Below, piece after piece: positions 1 to 12,125 of a stretch of DNA of 64,000 nucleotides. This DNA comes from Congeria kusceri (taxonomy: Eukaryota > Mollusca > Bivalvia > Myida > Dreissenidae). The stretch's first letter is position 1. Each line of letters starts with the position of its first letter. The notes under the pieces were generated by a model. The model was not told the DNA's origin and did not search any database. It saw only the letters and a program-made list of their open reading frames with translations. Position numbers and translations under genes: made by a program. Where the stretch lies: positions 10,867,761-10,931,760 of the forward strand of contig CM051034.1 in assembly GCA_027627225.1 (NCBI GenBank), read 5' to 3'.

Positions 1-321
1 AAATAATAACAATACATCGGAATTAGGTGACATCGAATGTGGGACACAGTAGGTTATTTATAGATGCAGCATCACTAGTTTAGTTCATTGAAATAAATAT
101 ATCTAATACCAACATATTGATATAGAGAGATCTACCTAAAAGTCGAAACCTTACAGATTTACTAAATTGTGATATAGATGGTTTCATACATAAAACATGC
201 ATAACATTCGTCGTTCAGAACTTCAATTCGTTAATATTTGGACAATTTTGATTAATACATTTCGGATATTATTTTAATAAAAAATAGCGCTGTTAAAACT
301 TGATATCATAATTAAACGTAC

Positions 322-363
322 CTGTTCCAACTGCCTGTCAGGTGCTCCAGGTTGATTAGCCAT
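322..363 (-). CDS. First coding exon of an unidentified divergent gene (partial)
   Basis: On the minus strand an ATG (363-361) opens 14 codons reading MANQPGAPDRQLEQ, followed directly by a good splice donor (CAG|GTACGT, donor GT at plus 321-320). The rest of the gene would lie to the left, outside the window. The CCAAT- and GC-box-rich stretch at 400-900 lies just upstream in this orientation, which is the main support for a real start. I do not recognise the protein. The call rests on a short peptide, a splice donor and context, so a chance ORF cannot be excluded. Confidence 0.4.
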
Positions 364-399
364 TACATGAAATAATTAATCCAAACAAACAAATAAAAC

Positions 400-900
400 G
401 CAAATAAATCCTCACTGACCCGTCCAATCGTCCGCCATTACCTAGGTCAGTTATTCTTGGAAACAGAGAATCGCTGATGCTGACCAGCGTCACGTGACTG
501 TTTTCTGTAAGAAAAGCACTGATTGGTTCCTACCATTCGGCATGTTCATAGTCTGCTTAGCAGTGCATGCATCAGCTTATTTGTATATATTTGAAGAAAT
601 ATGTTATGAAGATATAATATAATATAAATAATATTATTCAAACAAATATCGAAACAGTCATCAGGGGACCTAGGGGCGGGTCTCAATTCAATACGGGTAG
701 CTGCCGTTAGCCAATCAAAACCCGAGCGGTCTGCTCTTATCCGTTTCAGACTTTTCATTCGTCAGGCCCGCTTGAGCCATTGACCAATGAAAGAGTTTTG
801 TTCAGGTAGGGGCCGGGCTTCCACCGAGGTGCGGACAACAGGACCAATCAAATGATCCCGGGGCGGGCCGGGGGTTATAACACGTGACGATTCTTAAGAA
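400..900. promoter_or_regulatory. CCAAT/GC-box-rich putative promoter region
   Basis: This stretch is clearly richer in GC than its surroundings. It has several CCAAT motifs on either strand (near 521, 711, 780 and 842) and GC boxes (GGGGCGGG near 672 and 858). It sits between the minus-strand first exon at 322-363 and plus-strand sequence in which I see no clear gene. It most plausibly drives the leftward gene; a bidirectional role is possible but nothing on the right supports it. Confidence 0.4.
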
Positions 901-1191
901 ATTAACGAGATGTGAATAAATCCACTAATCGGGGTGTGTGATTTATGGCAGTAGCTAATTTATTAGGTGATTAACACTTTTAATTGAAAACGAGTGTGTT
1001 GTGTATGAGGAGGCTGCTCGTACTCAACACAGATGGAGGCCACCACGTCATACTTTTTACTTGAATAATTTGATAAAATAAGACTAACCTCAGGGCCACA
1101 TTTATAAAAATCTGAGATAATTTTCGCAATAAAATATTTGTTTATCTTATGTAAAGTGGCATTTAAAATTCAGCATTTATATAAATATAAT

Positions 1192-1426
1192 GATTCTCAT
1201 CATCATAATTATCATCGTTATTATCAGTACCATTACTAATATGTAATTAGATGACGGGATTGTTGCATGGGAACAGTGGTAGCGTCAATTGTACCATCAT
1301 CATCATTATCATCATTATCATCACCATAATGAAGTTCAGTATCATCATCATCGCAATAATCAAGTTCTGTATCAGTATCTGTTTCATCATCATCATCATC
1401 AGCAGCAGCAGCAGCAGTGTCATCAT
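1192..1426. repeat. Imperfect ATC microsatellite ending in (CAG)n
   Basis: Runs of CAT/ATC trinucleotides broken by short unique pieces, finishing in TCATCATCAT followed by about six CAG units near 1405-1424. No coding frame of interest crosses it. Confidence 0.8.
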
Positions 1427-1527
1427 TTAGTGATTAACACGGTTTATTGAAAACTCAGTGTAACGAACTAATAATACTTATAACCATGTTTATGCCTGTA
1501 CATAATGACAACTAAGTAAATTGCACA

Positions 1528-1983
1528 TTGTATTTGGAGAATCTCGTAAACGGCGTTTGGTTAGACTTCCGGACCCCCTACGGCCAACTTGCTAGTGTAA
1601 GTTCTACGGAACAGGAGGTTTACTGGCGGCCAACGCGGTCATTCGGCCCGCCTACCGCAATATATTGGAGTTTGCGCGGTTTCGTTCTGACTCGCACAAT
1701 CTCTATCGCGCCTAGGACTAACGACATTGATCCCCTGGGCAGAGCAGGCCCAGCCTACGATGCAGCTTTAACTGGTCCAGAACGCCTCCGTCGATTGACT
1801 GAGAGGATTGAAGGGGACCATCCGGGAGCGGAAGTCAGGCTATGCGACCTTTTCTTCCAAAAGGTGAACAGCCAACTCGAGCACTGCGGTTTCTTTATAG
1901 AAATATCTTTATTGTCACAAATAAGTAATTGCACAGCACTATGGCTGCATTCGCCCAGGTCTGCCTGCCCCTTTAATACATAG
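1528..1983 (+). other. Unassigned open frame, probably non-genic or a decayed fragment
   Basis: A 151-codon open stretch that is more GC-rich than its surroundings. It has no ATG at its start (it opens at TTG), no convincing splice sites, and no motif I recognise. It directly precedes the diverged GC-rich repeats at 2035-2740 and may belong to the same old mobile sequence. Listed only because a frame this long is unusual for this AT-rich region. Confidence 0.15.
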
Positions 1984-2034
1984 ATATCTTACCTGTTATA
2001 GTAAATTATATTTATCACCAGAATTATATAAGAT

Positions 2035-2740
2035 GTGACTTGTGGTTTCCGCTGCTGTCTATCCAGGTCCGGGCATCAAGGCGCAAACCGTTGGGCTTAG
2101 AGAAATTGCGCGCAATTATGCTTTTGCCTACATATTAAAACGAACGAATATACACGGTAAGTAAGACAGCCTTACGCAGCAGCTTACATATCGCCTTTAT
2201 CGGGAACGATGCGGCTGAGAGGAGTCGGACAATTTCCAGTAGGAGCTCTTGAAGCTCCCGCGGCTGACTGCCCAGTTCCGGCAAAACGGTCCTTGTCAGG
2301 ATAATGTTTCCGAGCTAACAATATATTAATAAGAATACATGCAAACCAAAAGTAGCGTTTCGCCGCTCGTGCGCCAGGAGACGTTTTGACTATGTAAACT
2401 ATATTATTGCGTTTCTCGGGAACAGTGCGGCCGAGAGGCGTCGGACACCTTCCGGTAGGAGTGTTTTAGGTTCCCGCAGCTGTCTGTTTAGGTCAGGACA
2501 TCGATGCTCAAACCGTATGGCGTAGAGAAATTGTGCGCCAGGCGACAGTTTGCCTATATATCAATACGAATATACATGGTTAGTAAGGTAGCGTTGCGCC
2601 ATTGCTAACTTAGCGTCTTTCTCGAGTAGGAGCGCTTGAGGTTCCCGCGGCTGTCTGCTCAGGTCCGGGCATTGAGGCTCGAACCGTTGGCAGTAAACGA
2701 ATTGTGCGGCAAGAGACGTGTTCACTGTACCAGAGGTCCC
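2035..2740. repeat. Three to four diverged direct repeats, GC-rich
   Basis: The phrase TTCCCGCAGCTGTCTG, with variants, recurs near 2046, 2255, 2468 and 2640. In most copies it is followed by AGGTC(C/A)GG(A/G)CAT and then by AACCGTTGG or AACCGTATGG plus an AGAGAAATTG-like string. Unit spacing is irregular (about 170-220 bp) and copies are strongly diverged, so this is an old array or nested family rather than a young satellite. No gene is visible in it. Confidence 0.5.
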
Positions 2741-3639
2741 CGCAGCTCCAGTAGTAAATTGCGCTATGTATGGTTTTACGTATTAAGCTAAAATGTGGAT
2801 CACAGCCACATAATTTAAAAGTGCTGATGGTTTCTGATATACGCGTTAAATCAAACATATAGTATATAATTCTATGGCGATTAGAAGGGAATTGTAGGCA
2901 TAGATAATTTCAAAACGGGTCAGCTTTGTTGCGTATTTTTGATTAATCAAATTATAGCTATTTGAAATATGCTGTAACTTATGATAAATAAATTGATTTT
3001 ATGTACACTGTTTTAAGTTTAAAATATCCTTTACAATTCTTTATAAGCAGCAATCGATTTAAAACAATCCAAATCTAGTTTCTTTATTCACATACATGTA
3101 TTTCGTAAATACTTATTCAAGCTTGGCAAATGTTACAAGAGATTTCAAATTAGTTGTATTAGTTTTATTTATAAATTATTAAATATATAATAGAAGAGCA
3201 ATAAGTACATGACGTACGGTAATTTAATTACTCGTAAATTTCATTATTTGAGTGTCGTCATCAACTGAGTGAAATGACGTGTGTACCAAATTTAAACCTT
3301 TTTTTCTTGTTTCACGAAGAAACCTATACTGTTTGAAACTAACCCCATCTTATCATTTACTGATTGATAGATGACAAAATGAATCAACGTTCGAATTAAG
3401 CATAATTTGCAATAATTGTATTAACACTTTAATATTGTAACCAGCTGAAACAAAATGTACAGTATCGGTCAAGCGCAGTTGTCCGCGCTCGACCGCGGTA
3501 TCACAGATTCTACTCTACTTATCATGCGTTTACAATGGAATTCTGTTAATTTAGACATCGAATAGCATACTTTAATCAGTAATACATTACGTAGATAGCA
3601 CATGAGGAAATACAAATTTTCTTACAAAATAAAATAATC

Positions 3640-4110
3640 CCATTTTTATAGTGGGAAAATTTTCCTATTTTCAAAAGTGAGAAATTTGTCCCACTTTCAG
3701 AAGTGGGAAAAAAATCCAGTGGGAAAATTCAAAATTTAAAAAATTAAGAAAACGTTTATAAAAATACTCAGAATTATTCAACAATACAATGTTTTAACTA
3801 GCCCAAGATATTTCTCCTAGCTATTCAATAAAATAACATTTTATTCCCTCTGGATTTTTTTCCCATTTAAAAAGTGTGATTTGTTTTTATAATCATAAGT
3901 TTCTAACGAGAATTAGTGCAAACAGTTTCACAACGCTTAATATGCATATATGTGCATAACAAAAGCATATTTAAACAAATACAAAATCCCACGGGCTTTT
4001 TTTCCCCTCACAAAATGTGTGAAAAATCCCATGGGAAAAAATGAAAATCCCATGGGAAAATGAAAATGCCGTGGGAAAAATAAAATATCCCATGGGAAAG
4101 CCATGTTTGA
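3640..4110. repeat. Cluster of GTGGGAAAA and CCCATGGG words
   Basis: AT-rich DNA with many copies of (G)TGGGAAAAT and the palindrome CCCATGGG (near 4027, 4050, 4090), each flanked by A-runs. There is no coding potential. From 2741 to 4275, apart from this cluster, I see only AT-rich unique sequence. Confidence 0.5.
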
Positions 4111-4805
4111 ATATAAATTTCAAACTGAAAGAAATGTAATTTTTCTGTGAAAAACATCAATTATTGATCACAATTAAACACTTAGCGCACACTTTATGTA
4201 AAATAGTAATATCTGAAAGAAAAAGGGTACTTAAGTTTGCGAAATTTCGGTTTCGCAAAGTTATCCGGTGGCCGTTCAAGGTAATTTTACCAAATTTCGC
4301 TACTACAAATAATGTTCGTAGACGATTTGTGACAACATTTCGGTATTGTTTGACATAAGCATGATTGTTGTATAACGGATACATACCGTCATTCAGATAT
4401 TTAGTTATATGGGATATTAAATATTTTAATACAAATAAGAAAGCTGTGTCGTTTAGAACTATTTCGTATATAACGTTAAACTTTATAATCATCTTTAAAC
4501 ATGCTTCGAAACACAGATATAACATCATAAACAACAAGTCTTCAAATATGTTTCAAAAGTCGATGTTGTCAAGAATATGCGTATAAACTTAAGTATTATT
4601 ACTGCAGTTTTGGTAACATGTCATCATAAGATAAACAGTATCTTGCGAAATGTTCCCTTTAAATTGAATATCTTTTTAGAATAGATTTTCTATGATGTAA
4701 AGATCATCCATAAGTTGGCTGAGTATCACGCGACGATTTTAACTAGATCTACATTTAATAAATCTACATAGTAGTAGCGTTCGAAAAGATTGGGTATAAA
4801 TGTGT

Positions 4806-4862
4806 TTAAGCGTTTATTGATACAGACGCTTTGTAAACACACCTATCAGCGAAAACGAAAGT
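4806..4862 (+). promoter_or_regulatory. IRF/ISRE-like element, distal, RLR-A
   Basis: The core GAAAACGAAAGT (4851-4862) fits the IRF-binding consensus GAAANNGAAA(G/C)(T/C). It sits at the end of a conserved module that begins with an AAGCGTTTATTGATACAGACGCTTTG hairpin-like stretch (not reproduced further here). The same module recurs at 5191, 15464, 15840 and 45466. It lies about 0.9 kb upstream of the RLR-A ATG. Function is inferred from the motif and its conservation among paralogous promoters. Confidence 0.55.
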
Positions 4863-5190
4863 TAATCTATATTGGCTTTCAAAAATGCGTTAATGGTCGA
4901 ACTGTTTGAGATTTCTTTTCGGATTTAACATGACAATAATAAAATAACAAGACTTAGTGAGATTGATTATTCTCAATAGCTTTATAAAGTAAATTGATTA
5001 ATACTGTCATTAGGTAGATATCTAATAAAGCGTGGGTTTTGCATTCTTTATTATAAAAATTCTTCCATATTTTTGGGGGAATTAAACGACACTATACTCT
5101 GTAGATCTATTAATATTTTGCTTAATATCATTTAAACATAATAAACATTGATATAATTTTAGGTTTCGAAACAAGTTAGTACGAATATTT

Positions 5191-5253
5191 TAAGCGTTTA
5201 TTGACACTGAGGTCAACGCTGTGTTAACATCCTTATCAATTGAAAACGAAAGT
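5191..5253 (+). promoter_or_regulatory. IRF/ISRE-like element, proximal, RLR-A
   Basis: The second copy of the module has GAAAACGAAAGT at 5242-5253. About 90 bp further on lies a good donor (GGCCA|GTAAGG, exon end 5344) whose likely acceptor is TTACACAG before 5659. The motif would therefore sit close to a transcription start for a 5'-UTR exon ending at 5344. The same donor and acceptor pair is conserved in RLR-B (15989 and 16261). Confidence 0.55.
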
Positions 5254-5767
5254 AGATCTACGTTGGTTTTCAGAAAATAGAATGGAATGTCGAATGATCT
5301 TTGAGGGATTTCCGGATTCAAGAAGACAATATTCACACGGGCCAGTAAGGTTTATAACACTTAATTTAGCTTATACAATAAATTGTAATTATAATTTTAT
5401 GTTTTTATGTGATTATTTATTCTCTACTGATAACGTATGTATAGATCTTATAATTGCTATTGTTATTGTTAAGATTGATAATAATGAAACATATTGTGCA
5501 GAATTGATTTGCAATATACGGCGTTTCATTCGGCCCTTCCTTTTTCCGTTGATTTTTGAAAACTGACATACAATCACGAGGATTATTTAGAAACTCTCTT
5601 GAACAAATATGGTGCTTTTAGACATATAATATGCTATCATTCTGTTTCTATTACACAGATCTAAGATCTCGTATACGACACTTCAAAACAACGTCGATGA
5701 TGTGACTGGTCGGCGAAAATCTTCGCCTGAAAGATTCCATAGCACCAGTATTGCTTTTACTTAAACA

Positions 5768-8700
5768 ATGGCCACATCCACGTACGATCATTTGGATGAA
5801 GGTACTCTGGAGCTGAGAGTGAGGATGTGGAGACCAGCAATAGAGTACTGCTTCAAGAAGTCAGATGTGGTGACCAAACTTGCACAGCATGGTCTTTTAA
5901 ATGCAGGCAAGTAAATGTATTCATTCATGTTGTATTCATAACATGCATGCTAATGGGGCCAGAACCTCTTAATGCGAAACACTATCGTGATAATTTATAC
6001 AAGGGGATTACATATCTAGGATGCATTAATTAATGTATAATTTTAACGACTGCAGATAAATATGTTAAACCAGGCCCTTTTCATAGCATGCATGGTAATG
6101 GGACTTGGGCCTTAACATGGAAAACACTATCATGATAAATTTATAAAAGGGGATTAAATATCGGGGATAAATTAAATGCAGAATTTCACAGAAGTTATGT
6201 TTACTGGTTGGCGAGTAGTATCCATGCTTTTTTAGTATTTTTTCTTTATTTTCAATTGCGTTAGTAATACTTTTAAGAAAAGCTTGTTGCAGTAGAAAGT
6301 TGGGCTCCTTCTGTTTACGAGGATGTAAATATCTTGTCGTGACGTCATATGTTTTTTAACATAAAAGGGGCTCCAAAGGGGTAATTAATAAGCATTACTT
6401 GAAACAATAAAACAAGTGGTATCCGTGATTTTTCCTTTCAATTCAAAATGCGAATTTTGTGCCACACACCGCAAGATTTTAGTTGCTCTATACTATTCTA
6501 CATTATATTACCTACATCATAATGATGTAATATTATTAAATTCTATGCCAGATTAGCGGTGATAATGCGACTACTAATATAAGTGTATGCCGGACAATGG
6601 TCTTTTGGTTATCCCTTTGGCGCCCCTTAAAAAATTGCTGACGGTAAGCGGGAGATAAACATGTTATTACATAAGTAGACGCCTCCTCTGCATTGAAATT
6701 TTGTTAAAATCGTCCGGAAACCAGCCGTATAATCAAGTAAACATTTTAAAATTGCAATTATTTGTTAATTGTTTTTATTAGGAAACATTTTGCAATTGCG
6801 ATTCTTGATTTTTTTAGAAAATCTATTTCATGAAAAATGCGTGTTGAATATATGGATGGTGGTGCTTGAGTACTAAAATTGCTGCTTTATGTGAATAACC
6901 TACCGATCACCCTTGGTAAACCGAAAATAGGGAAGTAGAAAATAAAAATACGGATCCAATAATAGATTTATGCGCATGCGCAAAGACGTGCGCGTGAATG
7001 CCCCGTGATGAGTTAAGTTGTTTTCAGATTATTTTTAACAAACATTTAAATATCTTGAAAAATATAAAGTTTTGGAGACTTCAACTTATTATGCGTTTGG
7101 AACAGTTGCTAGGTAATGTGTGTAAACTCAACACTCAATGCTGGAGAGCTATTACACCTTTTAATATACAAATCACGGATACTGCTAGTTCACGGATACT
7201 ACTCGCCAACCAGTAGGGTAATCGCAATGAGTTTGCGTGAATGAGTAATAAGTGGCATACTTTTGATATACCATGCAAAAGTTGTTAATGTGTGTTATTT
7301 GTATAGTAAATGTTTATATAAAAAAATGTATAAGCACAAACAAAATATTTATGATAATTTTGATTTTGTTCCTTTGAAGAAGAGACTACCAGACTAATTG
7401 AAATATACGACCAAAAACCGTCCCAAGATGCAGCAAGTGATCTGTTTCAGATTTTGTTTAAGAAATGTATACCAAGGAAATGGAAAACATTTGTTGACGC
7501 CCTCACAGAAACAGGTAAGTTGATCAATATGAAATGAAAATAAAGTTGATAGTTAAAAACAAATACTTATTTTTGAAGTTAAAGTTGATCATGTTGAAAT
7601 AGGTGAGGCAAGTTTTGATCTGGTATTCGTTGCAGGTTATGACTTTGTGGTATCTCGACTGATAGACGAGGAAGTTGAAATTGCCGACGAAAGAGAACGA
7701 GGGAAACAACTGCTATTATTGTTTGGGCCGTTCTTAGAAAGAGATATTGATCCTAAACTTCTCATACCGCGACTGGTGGACAGCAAAGTTATCAAGGACG
7801 AAGATGCAGATAAGATAGAAAATACAACGCACACTAAGTCGAAAGCAGAAGGAATACGAATATTATTGCAGCGTATCCAGAGCTACATGAAGCCACATCA
7901 GTGGTGGGAGGCGTTCCTAATAGTTTTGTGGGAAACGGAATTTGAACATGTGGCATTGCTGTTGGAACCAGACTTTCACCCGTCGTCGAAGAAATTAGGT
8001 ATCTTTGTACTTTTAGACTTATGCAATGTCAACAAGTCATGCATTGAGTGCAGCTGCGAAATACACATAAAATGAACTGAAATACGTTATCGAAATGTCA
8101 TTAAACTAAACCCAAGCTAAATTTAGAAAAATAATCAAACTAATACTGATAGTGTGCACACGTTTCGTGCCAATTTGTTTGAATCATAATGTCGTTACAT
8201 GCCCAGGTCATGTCAAATGAGTTGAATATAAGAGTTTAATACATAATGACATTTATATAAATACTGTAAGGAATGATGGAATTTTTTAATATAATATTTT
8301 TCAACTTTAACATGATCGATGTAAATATATATTCATATGTACATAGTTTTATTTTCCAAATTCCCTCGTTTACAGATTACGTCTGATTTAATATCAGCGT
8401 GTTAATCCAATACATGTATCTTATCATATTTATTTGGTATTAGACCAAGTCGATGCAGAATCTGACAATGACTTGAATGCTCCACCTGTACCAGCTAGAA
8501 CCCATTCGTTAGTAGCGTGTGAAGACGATGCCAGGTTATGTACAAGACAGACTACAGGAGCCATGGCTAGCAACGTTGATAACGTGAAAGCCGTTAATGA
8601 TAACTTTAAAGAACTCAATATCAAACCTGAACGAATGAAATCTGTAGATGACGTTGGTAAGTTCTATATAGCCATTTATAATTCTGTATCTAGTGTATGT

Positions 8701-11700
8701 ATGTCCTTTAAATTATTCCAAAACCAAAACAACACAGTTATATTAAATTAACATGCCTTAGATATTGAAAAGGTGTTTATAACCAACCTACTTAGGTACT
8801 GTCTATAAGCGTTCTAAATACTTAGAATTTTAAACAGCACACGATTCTGATGTGGATTCTGTCGAATCTAACCAATCAGACAATGGCGGAAGCGACATCG
8901 ATGAAGATGATGAAAATCAAGGTACAAACTTAAATACATGAATCCTATTGTATTTATTAATTCTTCAAAAACAATCATCCGTAGTTTTGTTAATCATATA
9001 CATTATTATCATAAATTCTAATGAAATGTTTCTTACGGCGAATTGTTAGTTAAGGAAAAGGCTACATTTTCAAGTACGCATATTTCCAATGCTATTGTAA
9101 TTATCAAAAATTGGATTAAAAGTAGTACCCAAGCGGAAATACGAGCTTCGTGATTATCAGCTGGAACTAGCAGAGAAGGCATTAGAAGGTCGTAACACAA
9201 TCATATGCGCTGAAACTGGGACTGGAAAGACTTGGGTAGCGCTGTATGTGATCGACAAGCATCTGTCACAGGCTTCTAAAGGTAAATGTGATTATGTTGA
9301 ATACAGGTAAATGTATGATGTTGGATAAAATATAAATAAAAAGGACGGGTTTTACCCGCTCCTCAATTGTGAAGTAGGGCAAACACGCGCGTGCACGCTT
9401 GAATGGCCAAACAATTGCATCCCTTTGCTTAGTTTTTTAACTATTAAATACCCAATTTTTCTAGCAAAAATCAACTAACAAATAATTCCAATTTATCAAT
9501 GTTCATTTGATATTCTAACTTCAAGTAAGAACTGATAACGGTTAGTAATCAGCTATATACCTGCTAATCCGTTTCAATAACGTGAACAGGTACCGGAAAA
9601 GTTGCGTTTATGGCGAGGACGGGTGTCCTAATTAAGCAACAGTCAAACAGGTTCAAGAAGTTTCTTCCAGACTACAGGGTAAGCGCTGAAACCATATCAG
9701 ACGTTTTCATGTTATGCTTAGAAATAATTCAATAGGTTACTTTTCGCACAACATCTAAACTAATCTTAAACTGGATCACTGATTTGTTTTCTATTTTTTA
9801 TGCAACTTTATATAATAAACATACTGATTTTATAGACCAAGCTCATAACTGGAGATGACGAAGATTCAAGAATGGTTGATGCCTTCATCCCAACGAACGA
9901 CATCATGTGTTTCACGCCACAGATATTAGTTAACAATCTTGAAAGTGGTAACGTTTCCAGTCTTTCCGAATTCTCTCTCCTTGTCTTCGACGAATGCCAC
10001 CATACGAGAGGAGACGAACCTTATGCACAACTTGCAAGAAAATATTTACAAGAGAAAAATAAAACAAACGTTCAGCTACCGCAGGTAACCTCATATGTAT
10101 GGCTGGTTTAAAAAACTGACATTTACTTCAACAGTCAGTTGGTATATTTACAGTAAGTGTCTTAATATATTTTTGAGACAATTGCGGATTGCTTTTTAAT
10201 GCAGAAAACTATCAAAATGTATTAGTATTTGAAATTTCTTGTTTAACATTGATGTTTTTATATTATAATGAGCATGCTAAACGTTGGGTTGTAGATTGTG
10301 GGCTTGACGGCTTCTATAGGGGTTGGAAGGTCAAGGTCGGTTGAAGATGCCGTGGAGTACATATTACGGATCTGTGCCATTCTGGACGTTAGACCACCAT
10401 TGTCAACTGTAGAGAGAACCAGGCAAAACTATATGAAGTTCGTAAACACACCAAATGAAGGTCGGTCATTTTGGCACTACTGTATTGTTGTTAAGATAAT
10501 TTTAGTTGCCTTGAACTATTTCAATTAAATTAAGGTATGCAGAATAAGTATTTAAGGTATTTATTTTCAACAGAAACAATCAAGATGGTTGTGAAAAACC
10601 CTGACCCCTGCAAAAAAGTGCTGATTCAGACCATGGAAGAGACAGAAGAAATAATGCAAGGCAATGCGTTTTTTTAAATATTTTTATCAAAACCATATGA
10701 AAATATGTTTAAACGATAGATTTAACCCGGTAGTAATTTAGATTTTTAAATGAGTGTATCGTTAGTAGAGAAGTAACATGAGTAGCAAGTAGAGAAGTAA
10801 CATGAGTAGTAAGTAGAGAAGTAACATGAGTAGTAAGCAGAGAAGTAACATGAGTAGTAAGTAGAGCAATAACATGAGTAGTAAGTAGAAAAGTAACATG
10901 AGTTGTAAGTAGAGAAGTAACATGAGTAGTAAGTAGAGAAGTAACATGAGTAGTAAGTAAAGAAGTGACACGAGTAGTAAGGAGAGAAGTAACATGAGTT
11001 GTAAGTAGAGAAGTAACTAGAGTAGTAAGAAGATAAGTAACATGAGTAGTAAGTAGAGAAGGAACACGAGTAGTAAGTAGAGAAGGAACATGAGTAGTAA
11101 GTAGAGAAGTAACATTTAAATATTACCTGAGAAGTTTGGGGGACACTACAATGACAATGTGCAATCGATAAAAGTGCAAAACGTCATACTGGAAGTACAC
11201 CGCAATTATGGTTCAATTCACAACGATGGCCTGCTTTCAAACATAGCGTTCACATCTATATAAACTGCTAGTATGTTTGTCGTTATATTATGTTAATGAC
11301 AATCAACTTAACCCGCCTTATAACTCGATGGGTTATTCCACGTCAACACTGATCATGTTATATTCCTTTCAACCTAGGAATGACTTTGTTTCAAAGCAGT
11401 CTGGTTGAACTCTTCGAAGAAAAACGCCCACAGGAACGCGATTCGCAGGCGTACAACAACTGGACCGTGGACATGATGAAGGCCGCTCAGCAGAAAGTCA
11501 GTGACGCAGAAATAGCTCGGGATATCACCGCCTGTGCCGTATACCTGAATGTGGGTTTAGATTTTATTTATTTTGGTATTTTTAACTTGTTATACACTGT
11601 ATTCCCGACTATATGATTGTTTCGATGTAATCTGTACACATTTATATTAATAGTTCTATAAATACGTAAGTTTGGCCAATAAATAAATAGATGACTGATA

Positions 11701-12081
11701 TTTTTTTTTCAATTTCTGTGGAAAGCATACATTTGTAATTTGTACATAGAAACACTGTAGCTGAAACGGTCACACTATAATTGTCTGCAACTACTGAAGT
11801 GATTGTTTTATCTTTATTAGGTATACAACTCTGCATTAGAAGTTAATAATCTGCTGCGAATTCTAGATGTAGTTAAGTATCTAGCCATGAAACATGAAGG
11901 CGAATTTAAAGGAAAGCACAAGCACACAGAAACTGAAAGGCGATTATTTGACAGTCTTTGTGGTAAGGTTTCTTACATATTGTTTGACTACATGTGTATT
12001 CTCAAAAAGCTTAATACTGGTATACCTTCTGCAAGATATGATGTACACTATTGTGCATGTTGTATTCTGTTTCGATAACGC

Positions 12082-12125
<44 letters not shown>

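Larger units (their letters stand above)
4276..10020 (+). repeat. Segmental duplication, copy 1 (RLR-A promoter to mid DECH exon)
   Basis: This segment and 14925-20480 are near-identical through promoter, exons and introns. The main differences are a 1-kb TIR element present only here (6204-7213) and about 870 bp missing here between exons 3 and 4. Similarity begins abruptly at the GGTAATTTTAC / GGTAATTTGAC point and fades inside the exon carrying the DECH motif. Confidence 0.9.

Noticed and set aside
4157..4586. Open frames on both strands near 4.2-4.6 kb, repeated near 15.0-15.3 kb
   Set aside because: AT-rich, overlapping on both strands, and part of the duplicated promoter region; no motif or splice structure.
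10762..10995. Leucine-rich minus-strand frame
   Set aside because: Product of the 24-bp intronic minisatellite.
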